DNA of 64,000 nt from Silvimonas soli (lineage in GTDB: Bacteria; Pseudomonadota; Gammaproteobacteria; Burkholderiales; Chitinibacteraceae), in NCBI RefSeq assembly GCF_030035605.1, contig NZ_CP106736.1, positions 3,100,001 through 3,164,000 of the forward strand, read 5' to 3'. The stretch's first letter is position 1. Each line of letters begins with the position of its first letter. Made by a program: the position numbers and the translations under genes. Shown piece after piece: positions 20,899 to 29,057 of this stretch. The notes beneath the pieces are model-generated. The model saw only the letters and a program-made list of their open reading frames with translations. It ran no database searches and was not told the origin of the DNA.

Positions 20899-22089
20899 AT
20901 GGCAAAGGAAAAGTTTGCGCGGACAAAACCGCACGTAAACGTTGGCACGATTGGTCACGTTGACCATGGCAAGACCACGCTGACAGCTGCTATCACCACG
21001 ATCCTGTCCCGCAAGTTCGGTGGCGAAGCCAAGGGCTACGCCCAGATCGACAGCGCGCCGGAAGAAAAGGCTCGCGGTATCACGATCAACACCGCACACG
21101 TTGAATACGAAACCGAAAAGCGTCACTACGCACACGTTGACTGCCCGGGCCACGCTGACTATGTGAAGAACATGATCACCGGTGCTGCGCAGATGGACGG
21201 CGCGATCCTGGTGTGTTCCGCTGCTGACGGCCCTATGCCGCAAACACGTGAACACATCCTGCTGGCCCGTCAGGTGGGTGTGCCTTACATTCTGGTGTTC
21301 CTGAACAAGTGCGACATGGTTGATGATGCCGAACTGCTGGAACTGGTTGAAATGGAAGTGCGCGACCTGCTGTCGAAGTATGACTTCCCGGGCGACGACA
21401 CACCGATCATCCACGGTTCCGCCATGCTGGCACTGAACGGCGACCAGTCTGAAATCGGCGAACCGGCGATCTTCCGTCTGGCTGATGCACTGGACAGCTA
21501 CATCCCTGAGCCAGAGCGTGCTGTTGACGGTACGTTCCTGATGCCAGTGGAAGATGTGTTCTCGATCTCCGGTCGCGGTACTGTGGTGACTGGTCGTGTT
21601 GAGCGCGGCATCATCAAGGTTGGCGAAGAACTGGAAATCGTCGGTATCGTTCCGACTGTCAAGACCACCTGCACCGGCGTGGAAATGTTCCGCAAGCTGC
21701 TGGATCAAGGTCAGGCTGGCGACAACATCGGCGCGCTGCTGCGCGGTACCAAGCGTGAAGACGTCCAGCGTGGTCAGGTTCTGGCCAAGCCGGGTTCGAT
21801 CACACCGCACACCAAGTTCACTGCAGAAATCTACGTGTTGTCGAAAGACGAAGGTGGTCGTCACACCCCGTTCTTCAGCAACTACCGTCCGCAGTTCTAC
21901 TTCCGTACTACCGACGTGACTGGCGCGATCAGCCTGCCGGAAGGTACTGAAATGGTGATGCCAGGTGACAACGTGACCATCACTGTTGCCCTGATTGCAC
22001 CGATCGCAATGGAACAAGGCCTGCGCTTCGCGATCCGCGAAGGTGGCCGTACCGTTGGCGCCGGTGTGGTTGCCAAGGTTCTGGAATAA
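20899..22089 (+). CDS. tufA: Elongation factor Tu (second copy)
   Basis: A 396-residue GTPase with the same GHVDHGKT, DCPGH and NKCD motifs as the product at 4206-5396; the two proteins are identical. Silent differences are clustered at codons 2-5 and the last two codons, with two isolated ones between. It follows fusA as in the classical str operon and is followed after only nine bases by rpsJ, so rpsJ transcription is probably tied to it. Confidence 0.99.
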   Translation: MAKEKFARTKPHVNVGTIGHVDHGKTTLTAAITTILSRKFGGEAKGYAQIDSAPEEKARGITINTAHVEYETEKRHYAHVDCPGHADYVKNMITGAAQMDGAILVCSAADGPMPQTREHILLARQVGVPYILVFLNKCDMVDDAELLELVEMEVRDLLSKYDFPGDDTPIIHGSAMLALNGDQSEIGEPAIFRLADALDSYIPEPERAVDGTFLMPVEDVFSISGRGTVVTGRVERGIIKVGEELEIVGIVPTVKTTCTGVEMFRKLLDQGQAGDNIGALLRGTKREDVQRGQVLAKPGSITPHTKFTAEIYVLSKDEGGRHTPFFSNYRPQFYFRTTDVTGAISLPEGTEMVMPGDNVTITVALIAPIAMEQGLRFAIREGGRTVGAGVVAKVLE

Positions 22090-22098
22090 GGCACTGAC

Positions 22099-22410
22099 AT
22101 GCAAAACCAAAAAATTCGTATCCGCCTGAAAGCATTCGACTACGCCCTGATCGACCGTTCCGCGCAGGAAATCGTTGATACAGCCAAGCGTACCGGTGCT
22201 GTTGTGAAGGGTCCGGTTCCGTTGCCGACGAAAATCGAACGTTTCGACGTTCTGCGTTCGCCGCACGTGAACAAGACTTCGCGCGACCAGTTCGAAATCC
22301 GTACCCATCTGCGCCTGATGGATATTGTCGATCCTACCGACAAGACTGTTGACGCACTGATGAAACTGGATCTTCCAGCTGGTGTGGACGTCGAGATCAA
22401 GCTGCAATAA
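22099..22410 (+). CDS. rpsJ: 30S ribosomal protein S10 (NusE)
   Basis: A 103-residue protein of the 30S head, also partner of NusB and NusG in antitermination. It contains IRIRLKAFDYALIDRSAQEIV and the loop region PLPTKIERF and SPHVNKTSRDQFEIRTH. It is nine bases after tufA, but 222 bases from rplC, so it looks attached to the str group rather than heading the S10 operon. Confidence 0.99.
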   Translation: MQNQKIRIRLKAFDYALIDRSAQEIVDTAKRTGAVVKGPVPLPTKIERFDVLRSPHVNKTSRDQFEIRTHLRLMDIVDPTDKTVDALMKLDLPAGVDVEIKLQ

Positions 22411-22508
22411 TGCGGCGCGGGCAGGGCGGAATAACCGCTTTGCCCGCAGCAGGGTCTCACGACCAAATAGAATGAGAGCATGGATTTTGGTTTGAGCGAG
22501 CTAAGTGC

Positions 22509-22538
22509 TTGCAAAGACAGGAAATTTAGTGCTAATAT
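22509..22538 (+). promoter_or_regulatory. Promoter candidate before rplC
   Basis: TTGCAA (22509-22514) and TAATAT (22533-22538) are 18 bases apart in the rpsJ-rplC gap. Transcription would begin near 22545, exactly at the foot of the following hairpin. Confidence 0.65.
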
Positions 22539-22543
22539 CGCGG

Positions 22544-22580
22544 GCTTACCGGTTTTTTAACGGTAAGCTCGTTTTTTTTA
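22544..22580 (+). terminator. Attenuator-like hairpin in the rplC leader
   Basis: GCTTACCG (22544-22551) pairs perfectly with CGGTAAGC (22561-22568) and is followed, after TC, by a G and eight T. It is a full intrinsic-terminator shape only about 50 bases before rplC. Regulation comparable to L4 control of the S10 leader in E. coli is an inference. Confidence 0.7.
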
Positions 22581-22632
22581 ATTAACGGTTATTTGCCGGT
22601 CAATCGAAATCGGCCCTGAAAAGGAAATAACT

Positions 22633-23277
22633 ATGAGCTTAGGTCTCGTCGGACGTAAAGTCGGCATGACCCGTGTCTTTGCTGAGGATGGCGCGTCCAT
22701 TCCAGTAACGGTGCTGGACATGACTGCTAATCGCGTCACGCAAGTCAAGTCGCCGGAAACTGATGGCTATGCAGCCGTTCAGGTTACTTTCGGTGCAAAG
22801 AAGGCCAATCGTGTGAACAAGGCGGAAGCCGGTCACTTTGCCAAAGCAGGCGTTGAAGCTGGTCTGGATCTCGTTGAGTTCCGTGTGCCAGTTGAAAAAC
22901 TGTCTGATCTGAAGGCGGGTGATGCGCTGTCCGTTGAACTGTTCACTGTTGGTCAATTGGTAGATGTCTCCGGTACTAGCCAGGGTAAGGGCTTCTCCGG
23001 TGTTATCAAGCGCCACAACTTCAGTTCCAATCGTGCTACTCACGGTAACTCGCGCTCGCACAATACGCCGGGTTCCATTGGTATGGCGCAAGATCCGGGT
23101 CGTGTTTTCCCGGGTAAGCGCATGGCTGGTCAGCTTGGTAACGTCAAGCGTACCGTGCAAAACCTGGAAGTCGTCCGTATCGACGTTGAGCGTCAATTGC
23201 TGTTGGTTCGCGGCGCAGTGCCGGGCTCCAAGGGTAATGACGTTGTCGTTCGCCCGAGTGTGAAGGCAGGTGCGTAA
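22633..23277 (+). CDS. rplC: 50S ribosomal protein L3
   Basis: A 214-residue protein near the peptidyl transferase centre. It begins with GLVGRKVGMTRVF and has the extended loop HGNSRSHNTPGSIG. Gln153, in AQDPGRVFPGK, corresponds to the glutamine methylated by PrmB in E. coli; prmB is also in this window at 41007-41915. The rplD start overlaps the stop by one base. Confidence 0.99.
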   Translation: MSLGLVGRKVGMTRVFAEDGASIPVTVLDMTANRVTQVKSPETDGYAAVQVTFGAKKANRVNKAEAGHFAKAGVEAGLDLVEFRVPVEKLSDLKAGDALSVELFTVGQLVDVSGTSQGKGFSGVIKRHNFSSNRATHGNSRSHNTPGSIGMAQDPGRVFPGKRMAGQLGNVKRTVQNLEVVRIDVERQLLLVRGAVPGSKGNDVVVRPSVKAGA

Positions 23278-23897
23278 TGGAACTTAAAGTCATTAATGCA
23301 AGTGGCGAGGCGCAAGCTGCCGTCGCCGGCTCTGATGCCCTGTTTGCGCGTGAATTCAACGAAGCGCTGGTTCACCAGGTTGTGACCGCTTACTTCGCGA
23401 ACGCTCGCAGCGGTAATCGTGCACAGAAAGACCGTGAACAGGTCAATCACTCCACCAAGAAGCCATTCAAGCAAAAGGGCACCGGTCGTGCTCGCGCTGG
23501 TATGACTTCCTCGCCTCTGTGGCGTGGTGGTGGTCGTATTTTCCCGAATAGCCCGGACGAAAATTTCAGCCACAAAGTTAACCGCAAGATGTACCGCGCC
23601 GGTATCGCGACCATTCTGTCGCAACTGGTTCGTGAAGATCGTCTGGTTATCGTTGACGACATCAAGCTGGACGCACCGAAGACCAAGTCTTTCGTGCAAA
23701 AGCTGGAGTCGCTGAAGCTGGAATCCGCGCTGATCATCACGAAGGAACTGGACGAAAACCTGTACCTCGCTTCCCGCAATCTGGCCAATGTGCTGGTGCT
23801 GGAGCCGTCGCAGGCCGATCCGGTCAGCCTCGTGCGTTTCAAGAAGGTTGTGCTGACCCGCGATGCGCTGGCTGCCTTCGAGGAGATGTTCGCATGA
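23277..23897 (+). CDS. rplD: 50S ribosomal protein L4
   Basis: A 206-residue protein lining the exit tunnel; in E. coli also the S10 operon repressor. The tunnel loop with KPFKQKGTGRARAG and PLWRGGGRIFPNSP is conserved, as is the later KKVVLTRDAL. It overlaps rplC by one base and rplW by four (ATGA), so the three are translationally coupled. Confidence 0.98.
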   Translation: MELKVINASGEAQAAVAGSDALFAREFNEALVHQVVTAYFANARSGNRAQKDREQVNHSTKKPFKQKGTGRARAGMTSSPLWRGGGRIFPNSPDENFSHKVNRKMYRAGIATILSQLVREDRLVIVDDIKLDAPKTKSFVQKLESLKLESALIITKELDENLYLASRNLANVLVLEPSQADPVSLVRFKKVVLTRDALAAFEEMFA

Positions 23898-24199
23898 CGC
23901 AATTTACTGAAAACCGTCTGCTGCAGGTTCTGCGCGCTCCGGTCGTCTCTGAAAAGTCGACCATGATCGCTGACAAGAATGAGCAGATCGTGTTCCGCGT
24001 GTCGGTTGACGCGACCAAGGCTGAGATCAAGGCTGCAGTTGAACTGCTGTTCAAGGTCAAAGTTGAGGCTGTGCAAGTTCTGAACGTGCATGGCAAGGTC
24101 AAGCGTCATGGTCGTTTCACTGGTCGTCGTGCCAGCTGGAAGAAGGCTTATATCAGCCTTGCTGCCGGCCAGGAAATCGACCTTGCGGCTGCGCAATAA
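23894..24199 (+). CDS. rplW: 50S ribosomal protein L23
   Basis: A 101-residue protein at the tunnel exit that docks trigger factor and SRP. The conserved RAPVVSEKSTMIADKNEQIVFRV stretch is at about 14-36, and the loop VHGKVKRHGRFTGRRASWKKA matches the family. Its ATG overlaps the rplD stop by four bases. Confidence 0.98.
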   Translation: MTQFTENRLLQVLRAPVVSEKSTMIADKNEQIVFRVSVDATKAEIKAAVELLFKVKVEAVQVLNVHGKVKRHGRFTGRRASWKKAYISLAAGQEIDLAAAQ

Positions 24200-24212
24200 G
24201 GGAGACTGAAAA

Positions 24213-25046
24213 ATGGCATTGGTAAAAGTAAAACCGACGTCTGCCGGTCGCCGCGCAGTAGTGAAGGTTGTTAATCCCGACCTGCACAAAGGTGCGCCAT
24301 ACGCGCCCCTGCTCGAGCCGCAATCCAAGACCGCCGGTCGTAACAACCGTGGTGTTATCACAACCCGTCATAAGGGTGGTGGTCACAAGCAACACTATCG
24401 GATCATCGACTTCAAGCGTAACAAGGACGGTATCGTCGCCAAGGTTGAACGCCTTGAATACGATCCGAACCGTACCGCCAATATCGCGCTGCTGTGCTAC
24501 GCTGATGGCGAACGTCGCTACATCATCGCGCCTAAGGGCGTGAAAGCTGGTGCGACTGTCGTTTCCGGTGCAGATGCTCCGATCAAGGCTGGTAACGCGC
24601 TGCCGATCCGCAATATTCCGGTGGGTTCCACCATCCATTGCGTTGAACTGCAGCCTGGTAAGGGTGCTCAGCTGGCTCGTTCGGCTGGTGTTAGTGTTCA
24701 ATTGCTGGCTCGCGAAGGTGCTTACGCTCAATTGCGTTTGCGCTCTGGCGAAATCCGCAAGGTACACATCGACTGCCGCGCCACCCTGGGTGAAGTTGGT
24801 AACGAAGAGCATAGCCTGCGTTCTTACGGTAAAGCTGGTGCCAAACGCTGGTTGGGTATTCGCCCGACCGTTCGTGGTACTGCAATGAACCCGATCGATC
24901 ACCCACACGGTGGTGGTGAGGGTCGTACTGGTGAAGGTCGTGTGCCGGTTAGCCCATGGGGCCAGCCGACCAAGGGCTACCGTACCCGTAACAACAAACG
25001 TACCGATGGCATGCGCGTTCGTCGCCGTCCTGCGAATAAGAGGTAA
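24213..25046 (+). CDS. rplB: 50S ribosomal protein L2
   Basis: A 277-residue protein required for subunit joining and peptidyl transfer. It begins with LVKVKPTSAGRR and shows NNRGVITTRHKGGGHKQHYR, and the C-terminal GTAMNPIDHPHGGGEGR containing the conserved His residues near the active centre. The ribosome binding site is AAGGGAGA. rpsS follows after six bases. Confidence 0.99.
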   Translation: MALVKVKPTSAGRRAVVKVVNPDLHKGAPYAPLLEPQSKTAGRNNRGVITTRHKGGGHKQHYRIIDFKRNKDGIVAKVERLEYDPNRTANIALLCYADGERRYIIAPKGVKAGATVVSGADAPIKAGNALPIRNIPVGSTIHCVELQPGKGAQLARSAGVSVQLLAREGAYAQLRLRSGEIRKVHIDCRATLGEVGNEEHSLRSYGKAGAKRWLGIRPTVRGTAMNPIDHPHGGGEGRTGEGRVPVSPWGQPTKGYRTRNNKRTDGMRVRRRPANKR

Positions 25047-25052
25047 TTGAAC

Positions 25053-25328
25053 ATGGCACGTTCTATCAAGAAGGGCCCGTTCGTTGACCTGCACCTGATC
25101 AAGAAGATCGAGGCTGCGCGTGGTTCGAACGACAAGCGCCCAATCAAGACCTGGTCGCGTCGTTCTACCGTTCTGCCAGACTTCGTCGGTCTGACGATCG
25201 CTGTGCATAACGGCAAGCAACACGTGCCGGTATATGTGAACGAAAACATGGTTGGCCACAAGTTGGGCGAGTTCGCACTCACCCGTACTTTCAAAGGCCA
25301 TGCCGCCGACAAGAAAGCCAAGCGCTAA
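25053..25328 (+). CDS. rpsS: 30S ribosomal protein S19
   Basis: A 91-residue protein of the 30S head that pairs with S13. The start is the ATG giving MARSIKKGPFVD; a TTG two codons earlier is in frame but not conserved. The core RRSTVLPDFVGLTIAVHNGK and GHKLGEFALTRTF are intact. Confidence 0.99.
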   Translation: MARSIKKGPFVDLHLIKKIEAARGSNDKRPIKTWSRRSTVLPDFVGLTIAVHNGKQHVPVYVNENMVGHKLGEFALTRTFKGHAADKKAKR

Positions 25329-25337
25329 GGTGATGAC

Positions 25338-25667
25338 ATGCAAGTATCCGCTGTACTGAGCAGTGCTCGTCTCTCCGCCCAAAAGGCACGCCTTGTTGCT
25401 GATCTCGTTCGTGGCAAGCCGGTTGAGCAAGCACTTAATATCCTGGCCTTTAGCCCTAAAAAGGGCGCAGTGCTGATCAAGAAAGTACTGGAATCCGCTA
25501 TCGCCAACGCCGAGCACAATGAAGGCGCCGATATCGATTCACTCAAGGTCGCCACCATTTATGTGGATAAGGGTCCATCCCTCAAGCGTTTTTCCGCTCG
25601 TGCCAAAGGCCGCGGCAATCGCATTGAGAAGCAAACCTGCCACATCACGCTGACTGTTGGCGACTAA
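25338..25667 (+). CDS. rplV: 50S ribosomal protein L22
   Basis: A 109-residue protein whose beta hairpin lines the exit tunnel. It shows SSARLSAQKARLVADLVRGKPVEQAL near the N-terminus and the tip GPSLKRFSARAKGRGNRI, without macrolide-resistance-type deletions in that loop. It lies nine bases after rpsS and nine before rpsC. Confidence 0.98.
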   Translation: MQVSAVLSSARLSAQKARLVADLVRGKPVEQALNILAFSPKKGAVLIKKVLESAIANAEHNEGADIDSLKVATIYVDKGPSLKRFSARAKGRGNRIEKQTCHITLTVGD

Positions 25668-25676
25668 GGAGCGATT

Positions 25677-26381
25677 ATGGGTCAGAAAATTCATCCGACG
25701 GGTTTCCGTCTGGCTGTAACAAAAAACTGGGCTTCGCGCTGGTACGCAAACAGCAAAAACTTCAGCAAGATGCTGACGGAAGATGTTGAAGTCCGCGCAT
25801 TCCTGAAGAAGAAGCTGGCAAATGCTTCGGTTAGCCGCGTGGTTATCGAGCGTCCGGCCAAGAATGCCAAGATCACTATCCACACTGCACGTCCGGGTGT
25901 TGTGATCGGCAAGAAGGGCGAAGACATCGAAGTCCTGAAGGGTCAGCTGCAAGGCATCCTGAAGGTGCCGGTCCATGTGAACATCGAAGAAGTTCGCAAG
26001 CCGGAAATCGACGCGCAAATCATCGCTGACAGCATCGCTTCGCAACTTGAAAAGCGTGTGATGTTCCGTCGTGCCATGAAGCGTGCGATGCAGAACGCCA
26101 TGCGTCTGGGTGCCCAAGGCATCAAGATCATGTCGTCCGGTCGTCTGAATGGTATCGAAATTGCGCGTACCGAATGGTATCGCGAAGGCCGCGTGCCTTT
26201 GCATACCCTGCGTGCCGACATTGACTACGCGACTTCGGAAGCGCAGACCACTTACGGCATCATCGGTATCAAAGTTTGGGTCTACAAAGGCGAAGTGAAG
26301 CCAGGCGAAAAGGCTGCACAAGAACCGGTAGAAACACGCAAGCGTGAACGTAAGGGGCCTCGCAATGCTGCAGCCAACTAG
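25677..26381 (+). CDS. rpsC: 30S ribosomal protein S3
   Basis: A 234-residue protein at the mRNA entry site with helicase activity. The N-terminus MGQKIHPTGFRL is standard. The type II KH domain contains VVIGKKGEDIEVLKGQL, and the C-terminal half has ARTEWYREGRVPLHTLRADIDY. It ends in a basic tail. Its last 17 bases overlap the rplP start. Confidence 0.99.
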   Translation: MGQKIHPTGFRLAVTKNWASRWYANSKNFSKMLTEDVEVRAFLKKKLANASVSRVVIERPAKNAKITIHTARPGVVIGKKGEDIEVLKGQLQGILKVPVHVNIEEVRKPEIDAQIIADSIASQLEKRVMFRRAMKRAMQNAMRLGAQGIKIMSSGRLNGIEIARTEWYREGRVPLHTLRADIDYATSEAQTTYGIIGIKVWVYKGEVKPGEKAAQEPVETRKRERKGPRNAAAN

Positions 26382-26781
26382 ACTTAAATACCGTAAGGTT
26401 CAAAAGGGCCGTAACACTGGTATCGCTACTCGCGGTAACAGCGTTGCGTTCGGCACCTTCGGCCTGAAGGCAATGGGTCGTGGCCGTCTGACCGCGCGTC
26501 AGATCGAGTCTGCCCGTCGTGCTATTACCCGTTACATCAAGCGTGGCGGTCGTGTGTGGATCCGTGTATTCCCGGACAAACCAATCTCGACCAAGCCTGC
26601 CGAAGTGCGGATGGGTAACGGTAAGGGTAGCCCGGAATACTGGGTTGCTGAAATTCAACCAGGCAAAGTGCTCTACGAACTGGATGGTGTGGCAGAAGAA
26701 ATCGCTCGCGAAGCCTTCCGTCTGGCCTCGGCCAAGCTGCCGTTCGCAGTGTCCTTCGTCTCTCGTCAAGTGGGGCAATGA
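26365..26781 (+). CDS. rplP: 50S ribosomal protein L16
   Basis: A 138-residue protein that positions tRNA in the A site. The chosen ATG gives the usual MLQPTRLKYRK; the frame extends seven codons further upstream but that part is not conserved. It includes FGTFGLKAMGRGRLTARQIE and PVTxKP-like PISTKPAEVRMGNGKGSPEYW. The conserved Arg in MGRGR, hydroxylated in some bacteria, is present. It overlaps rpsC by 17 bases. Confidence 0.99.
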   Translation: MLQPTRLKYRKVQKGRNTGIATRGNSVAFGTFGLKAMGRGRLTARQIESARRAITRYIKRGGRVWIRVFPDKPISTKPAEVRMGNGKGSPEYWVAEIQPGKVLYELDGVAEEIAREAFRLASAKLPFAVSFVSRQVGQ

Positions 26782-26969
26782 TGAAAGCTGCTGAACTTCG
26801 TCAAAAATCCGAAGGCGAGCTGAAGAGCGAACTGACTGCGTTGCTGAAAGCGCAGTTCAGTCTGCGTATGCAGCACGCCACCGGCCAGCTGGCAAAAAAC
26901 ACCGAAATCAACCGGGTGCGCAAGGATATTGCGCGCGTTCGTACCATCCTGGCGCAAAAGGCGGCTTAA
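26781..26969 (+). CDS. rpmC: 50S ribosomal protein L29
   Basis: A 62-residue two-helix protein at the tunnel exit. The second of two consecutive ATG codons (26778 and 26781) is chosen because the family begins MKA. The conserved core LLKAQFSLRMQHATGQLAKN and the RVRKDIARVRTIL helix are visible. It overlaps the rplP stop. Confidence 0.97.
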   Translation: MKAAELRQKSEGELKSELTALLKAQFSLRMQHATGQLAKNTEINRVRKDIARVRTILAQKAA

Positions 26970-26970
26970 T

Positions 26971-27234
26971 ATGTCTGAAGCTAAACTGAAGCGTACGCTG
27001 ACTGGCCGTGTAGTCAGCGACAAGATGGACAAGACCGTGACCGTGCTGGTTGAGCATCTGGTGAAACACCCGCTCTATGGCAAGGTTGTGCGTCGGTCCA
27101 AGAAATACCACGCGCATGACGAAACCAATCAGTACCACGAAGGCGATCTGGTCACTATCGTTGAGGGCCGTCCCCTCTCGAAGACCAAGGCTTGGGTGGT
27201 GACTGAGGTTCTCGAAAAAGCACGTATCGTCTAA
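26971..27234 (+). CDS. rpsQ: 30S ribosomal protein S17
   Basis: An 87-residue OB-fold primary binder of 16S rRNA. The start giving MSEAKLKRTLTGRVVSD is taken; an upstream in-frame extension lies inside rpmC. Conserved features are KMDKTVTVLVE, HPLYGKVVRRSKKYHAHDE and the end VTEVLEKARIV. It is the last gene before a 236-base gap containing a new promoter. Confidence 0.98.
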   Translation: MSEAKLKRTLTGRVVSDKMDKTVTVLVEHLVKHPLYGKVVRRSKKYHAHDETNQYHEGDLVTIVEGRPLSKTKAWVVTEVLEKARIV

Positions 27235-27280
27235 TGCATGGGGTTCTGGCTTCGCCAGAACTCTAATTTGCATCAGATGG

Positions 27281-27309
27281 TTGCACGGGCATTGTACTTC
27301 GCGTACAAT
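27281..27309 (+). promoter_or_regulatory. spc operon promoter candidate
   Basis: TTGCAC (27281-27286) and TACAAT (27304-27309) are exactly 17 bases apart in the rpsQ-rplN gap, where E. coli also has its spc promoter. The -10 is embedded in the 3' arm of the terminator-shaped hairpin at 27285-27315. A second hairpin, GTTCTGGC-TTC-GCCAGAAC at 27243-27261, lies just upstream. Confidence 0.7.
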
Positions 27310-27319
27310 GCCCGTTTTC
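27285..27319 (+). terminator. Terminator-like hairpin between rpsQ and rplN
   Basis: A perfect 13-bp stem ACGGGCATTGTAC (27285-27297) / GTACAATGCCCGT (27303-27315) with a TTCGC loop, followed by TTTC. Transcripts arriving from rpsQ would form it, while transcripts starting from the overlapping promoter would not. Termination may be partial because the T-tract is short. Confidence 0.65.
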
Positions 27320-27470
27320 TCATGTTGTAATGGGTTTGGTGTTTCACCTGATTCGTTGCATCGTTTTCCCCTTACGGGGTCCAAAACTGGCCGCGATTTG
27401 CTCGGCTTCGGTCGAGCGCAGTGCTTCGACTTGTCGAGGTTTCGCGGGTTAAGTTGGAGGTTTTTTTCCA

Positions 27471-27839
27471 ATGATTCAAATGCAATCCATGCTGGAGGTT
27501 GCAGACAACACTGGTGCGCGCTCGGTTATGTGCATCAAGGTGTTGGGCGGCTCCAAGCGTCGTTACGCGTCTGTTGGCGATATCATCAAGGTCACCATCA
27601 AAGATGCGGCCCCGCGTGGTCGTGTCAAGAAGGGTGATGTGTACAACGCCGTGGTAGTTCGTACTGCCAAGGGTGTTCGTCGCGCTGATGGTTCCCTCAT
27701 CAAGTTTGATGGCAATGCTGCTGTCCTTTTGAACGGCAAGCTTGAGCCGATCGGTACCCGCATCTTCGGGCCAGTTACGCGTGAATTGCGTACTGAGCGC
27801 TTCATGAAGATCGTGTCGCTCGCGCCCGAAGTGCTGTAA
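27471..27839 (+). CDS. rplN: 50S ribosomal protein L14
   Basis: A 122-residue barrel protein at the subunit interface and the first gene of the spc group. It begins MIQMQSMLEVADNTGARSVMCIKVLGG and ends RFMKIVSLAPEVL, the standard limits. The ribosome binding site is TTGGAGG. The long leader from the predicted start to the ATG is about 150 bases. Confidence 0.99.
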   Translation: MIQMQSMLEVADNTGARSVMCIKVLGGSKRRYASVGDIIKVTIKDAAPRGRVKKGDVYNAVVVRTAKGVRRADGSLIKFDGNAAVLLNGKLEPIGTRIFGPVTRELRTERFMKIVSLAPEVL

Positions 27840-27850
27840 GGAGAAGCCGC

Positions 27851-28171
27851 ATGAACAAGATTCGCAAGGGTGACGAAGTCATCGTCATCACAGGTAAAGA
27901 CAAGGGCAAGCGCGGTACCGTGCTGCGCGTGATTCCGGACGAAGATCGTGTTGTCGTTGAAGGCGTGAACGTGGTGAAAAAACACCAAAAGCCTAATCCG
28001 ATGCGTGGTCAGCAGGGCGGGATTGTCGAAAAGACCATGTCGATTCACGTTTCCAACATCGCTATTTTCAATGCGACGACCGGCAAGGCTGATCGCGTTG
28101 GCTTCAAGGCACTCGAAGACGGCAAGAAAGTCCGCTTCTTCAAGTCCAATGGCGAAGTTGTTGGCGCTTAA
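27851..28171 (+). CDS. rplX: 50S ribosomal protein L24
   Basis: A 106-residue assembly initiator with a KOW motif near the N-terminus (KGDEVIVITGKDKGKRGTV, about 5-23). GVNVVKKHQKPNP and the GGIVEKTMSIHVSNIAIFN stretch are typical. It is 11 bases after rplN and 11 before rplE, with AAGGAG as ribosome binding site. Confidence 0.98.
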   Translation: MNKIRKGDEVIVITGKDKGKRGTVLRVIPDEDRVVVEGVNVVKKHQKPNPMRGQQGGIVEKTMSIHVSNIAIFNATTGKADRVGFKALEDGKKVRFFKSNGEVVGA

Positions 28172-28182
28172 GGAGAGACACA

Positions 28183-28722
28183 ATGGTCCGTCTGCAAGAG
28201 TTTTATAAAGAAACAGTTGTGCCGCAACTGGTAGAACAGTTCGGTTACAAGTCGGTCATGGAAGTGCCGCGCATCGAAAAAATCACCGTGAACATGGGTG
28301 TGGGTGAGGCGGTTGCTGACAAGAAAGTGATGGAACACGCCGTAGGCGACATGCAAGCGATCACCGGCCAAAAAGCCGTTGTGACCAAAGCAAAGAAATC
28401 CATCGCTGGCTTCAAGATCCGTGACGGCTATCCGGTCGGCTGCAAGGTAACCCTGCGCCGCGAACGTATGTACGAATTCCTGGATCGTCTGGTGTCGGTT
28501 GCGCTTCCGCGTGTACGTGACTTCCGTGGCGTGAATGGCAAGTCCTTTGATGGCCGTGGTAACTACAACATGGGCGTTAAAGAGCAGATCATTTTCCCGG
28601 AAATCGAGTACGACAAGATCGACGCGTTGCGTGGTATGAACATTACCATCACGACAACCGCGAAGACTGACGATGAAGCGCGCGCGCTGCTGGCCGCCTT
28701 CAAGTTCCCGTTCAAGAATTGA
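28183..28722 (+). CDS. rplE: 50S ribosomal protein L5
   Basis: A 179-residue 5S rRNA-binding protein. It shows YKETVVPQLVEQFGYKSVMEVPRIEKI near the start, then AVVTKAKKSIAGFKIRDGYPVG and GRGNYNMGVKEQIIFPEIEYDK. Its length equals the proteobacterial norm. rpsN follows after ten bases. Confidence 0.99.
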   Translation: MVRLQEFYKETVVPQLVEQFGYKSVMEVPRIEKITVNMGVGEAVADKKVMEHAVGDMQAITGQKAVVTKAKKSIAGFKIRDGYPVGCKVTLRRERMYEFLDRLVSVALPRVRDFRGVNGKSFDGRGNYNMGVKEQIIFPEIEYDKIDALRGMNITITTTAKTDDEARALLAAFKFPFKN

Positions 28723-28732
28723 GGCGAACAAC

Positions 28733-29038
28733 ATGGCAAAACTCTCATTGATTAATCGTGAGGAAAAGCGCCGCGCTACCGTCGAGAAGTTCGCAGCCAA
28801 GCGTGCTCAGCTGCTGTCGATCATCAACGACCAAAACGCGACCGAAGAAGACCGCTTTGCAGCGCGTCTGAAGTTCCAGCAACTGCCCCGCAACGCCAGC
28901 CCTGCTCGCGTTCGCAATCGTTGCTCCTTGACCGGTCGTCCGCGCGGTACTTTCCGCAAGTTCGGTCTGGCTCGTAACAAACTGCGTGAATTGGCCATGA
29001 AGGGTGAAATCCCCGGCATGACCAAGGCAAGCTGGTAA
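28733..29038 (+). CDS. rpsN: 30S ribosomal protein S14 (zinc-independent form)
   Basis: A 101-residue protein of the 30S head. The start giving MAKLSLINREEKRR is used; the upstream extension of the frame lies inside rplE. It is the long form lacking the CxxC pairs of the zinc-binding short S14: only one Cys is present, in NRCSLTGRPRG. The end PGMTKASW is typical. Confidence 0.98.
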   Translation: MAKLSLINREEKRRATVEKFAAKRAQLLSIINDQNATEEDRFAARLKFQQLPRNASPARVRNRCSLTGRPRGTFRKFGLARNKLRELAMKGEIPGMTKASW

Positions 29039-29057
29039 TCGGGACAGGAGAAGAAAT

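Noticed and set aside
18215..22407. Antisense open frames of 860 and 510 codons opposite fusA/rpsG and tufA/rpsJ
   Set aside because: Same codon-bias effect. The tufA one has an almost identical counterpart opposite tufB simply because the genes are identical.
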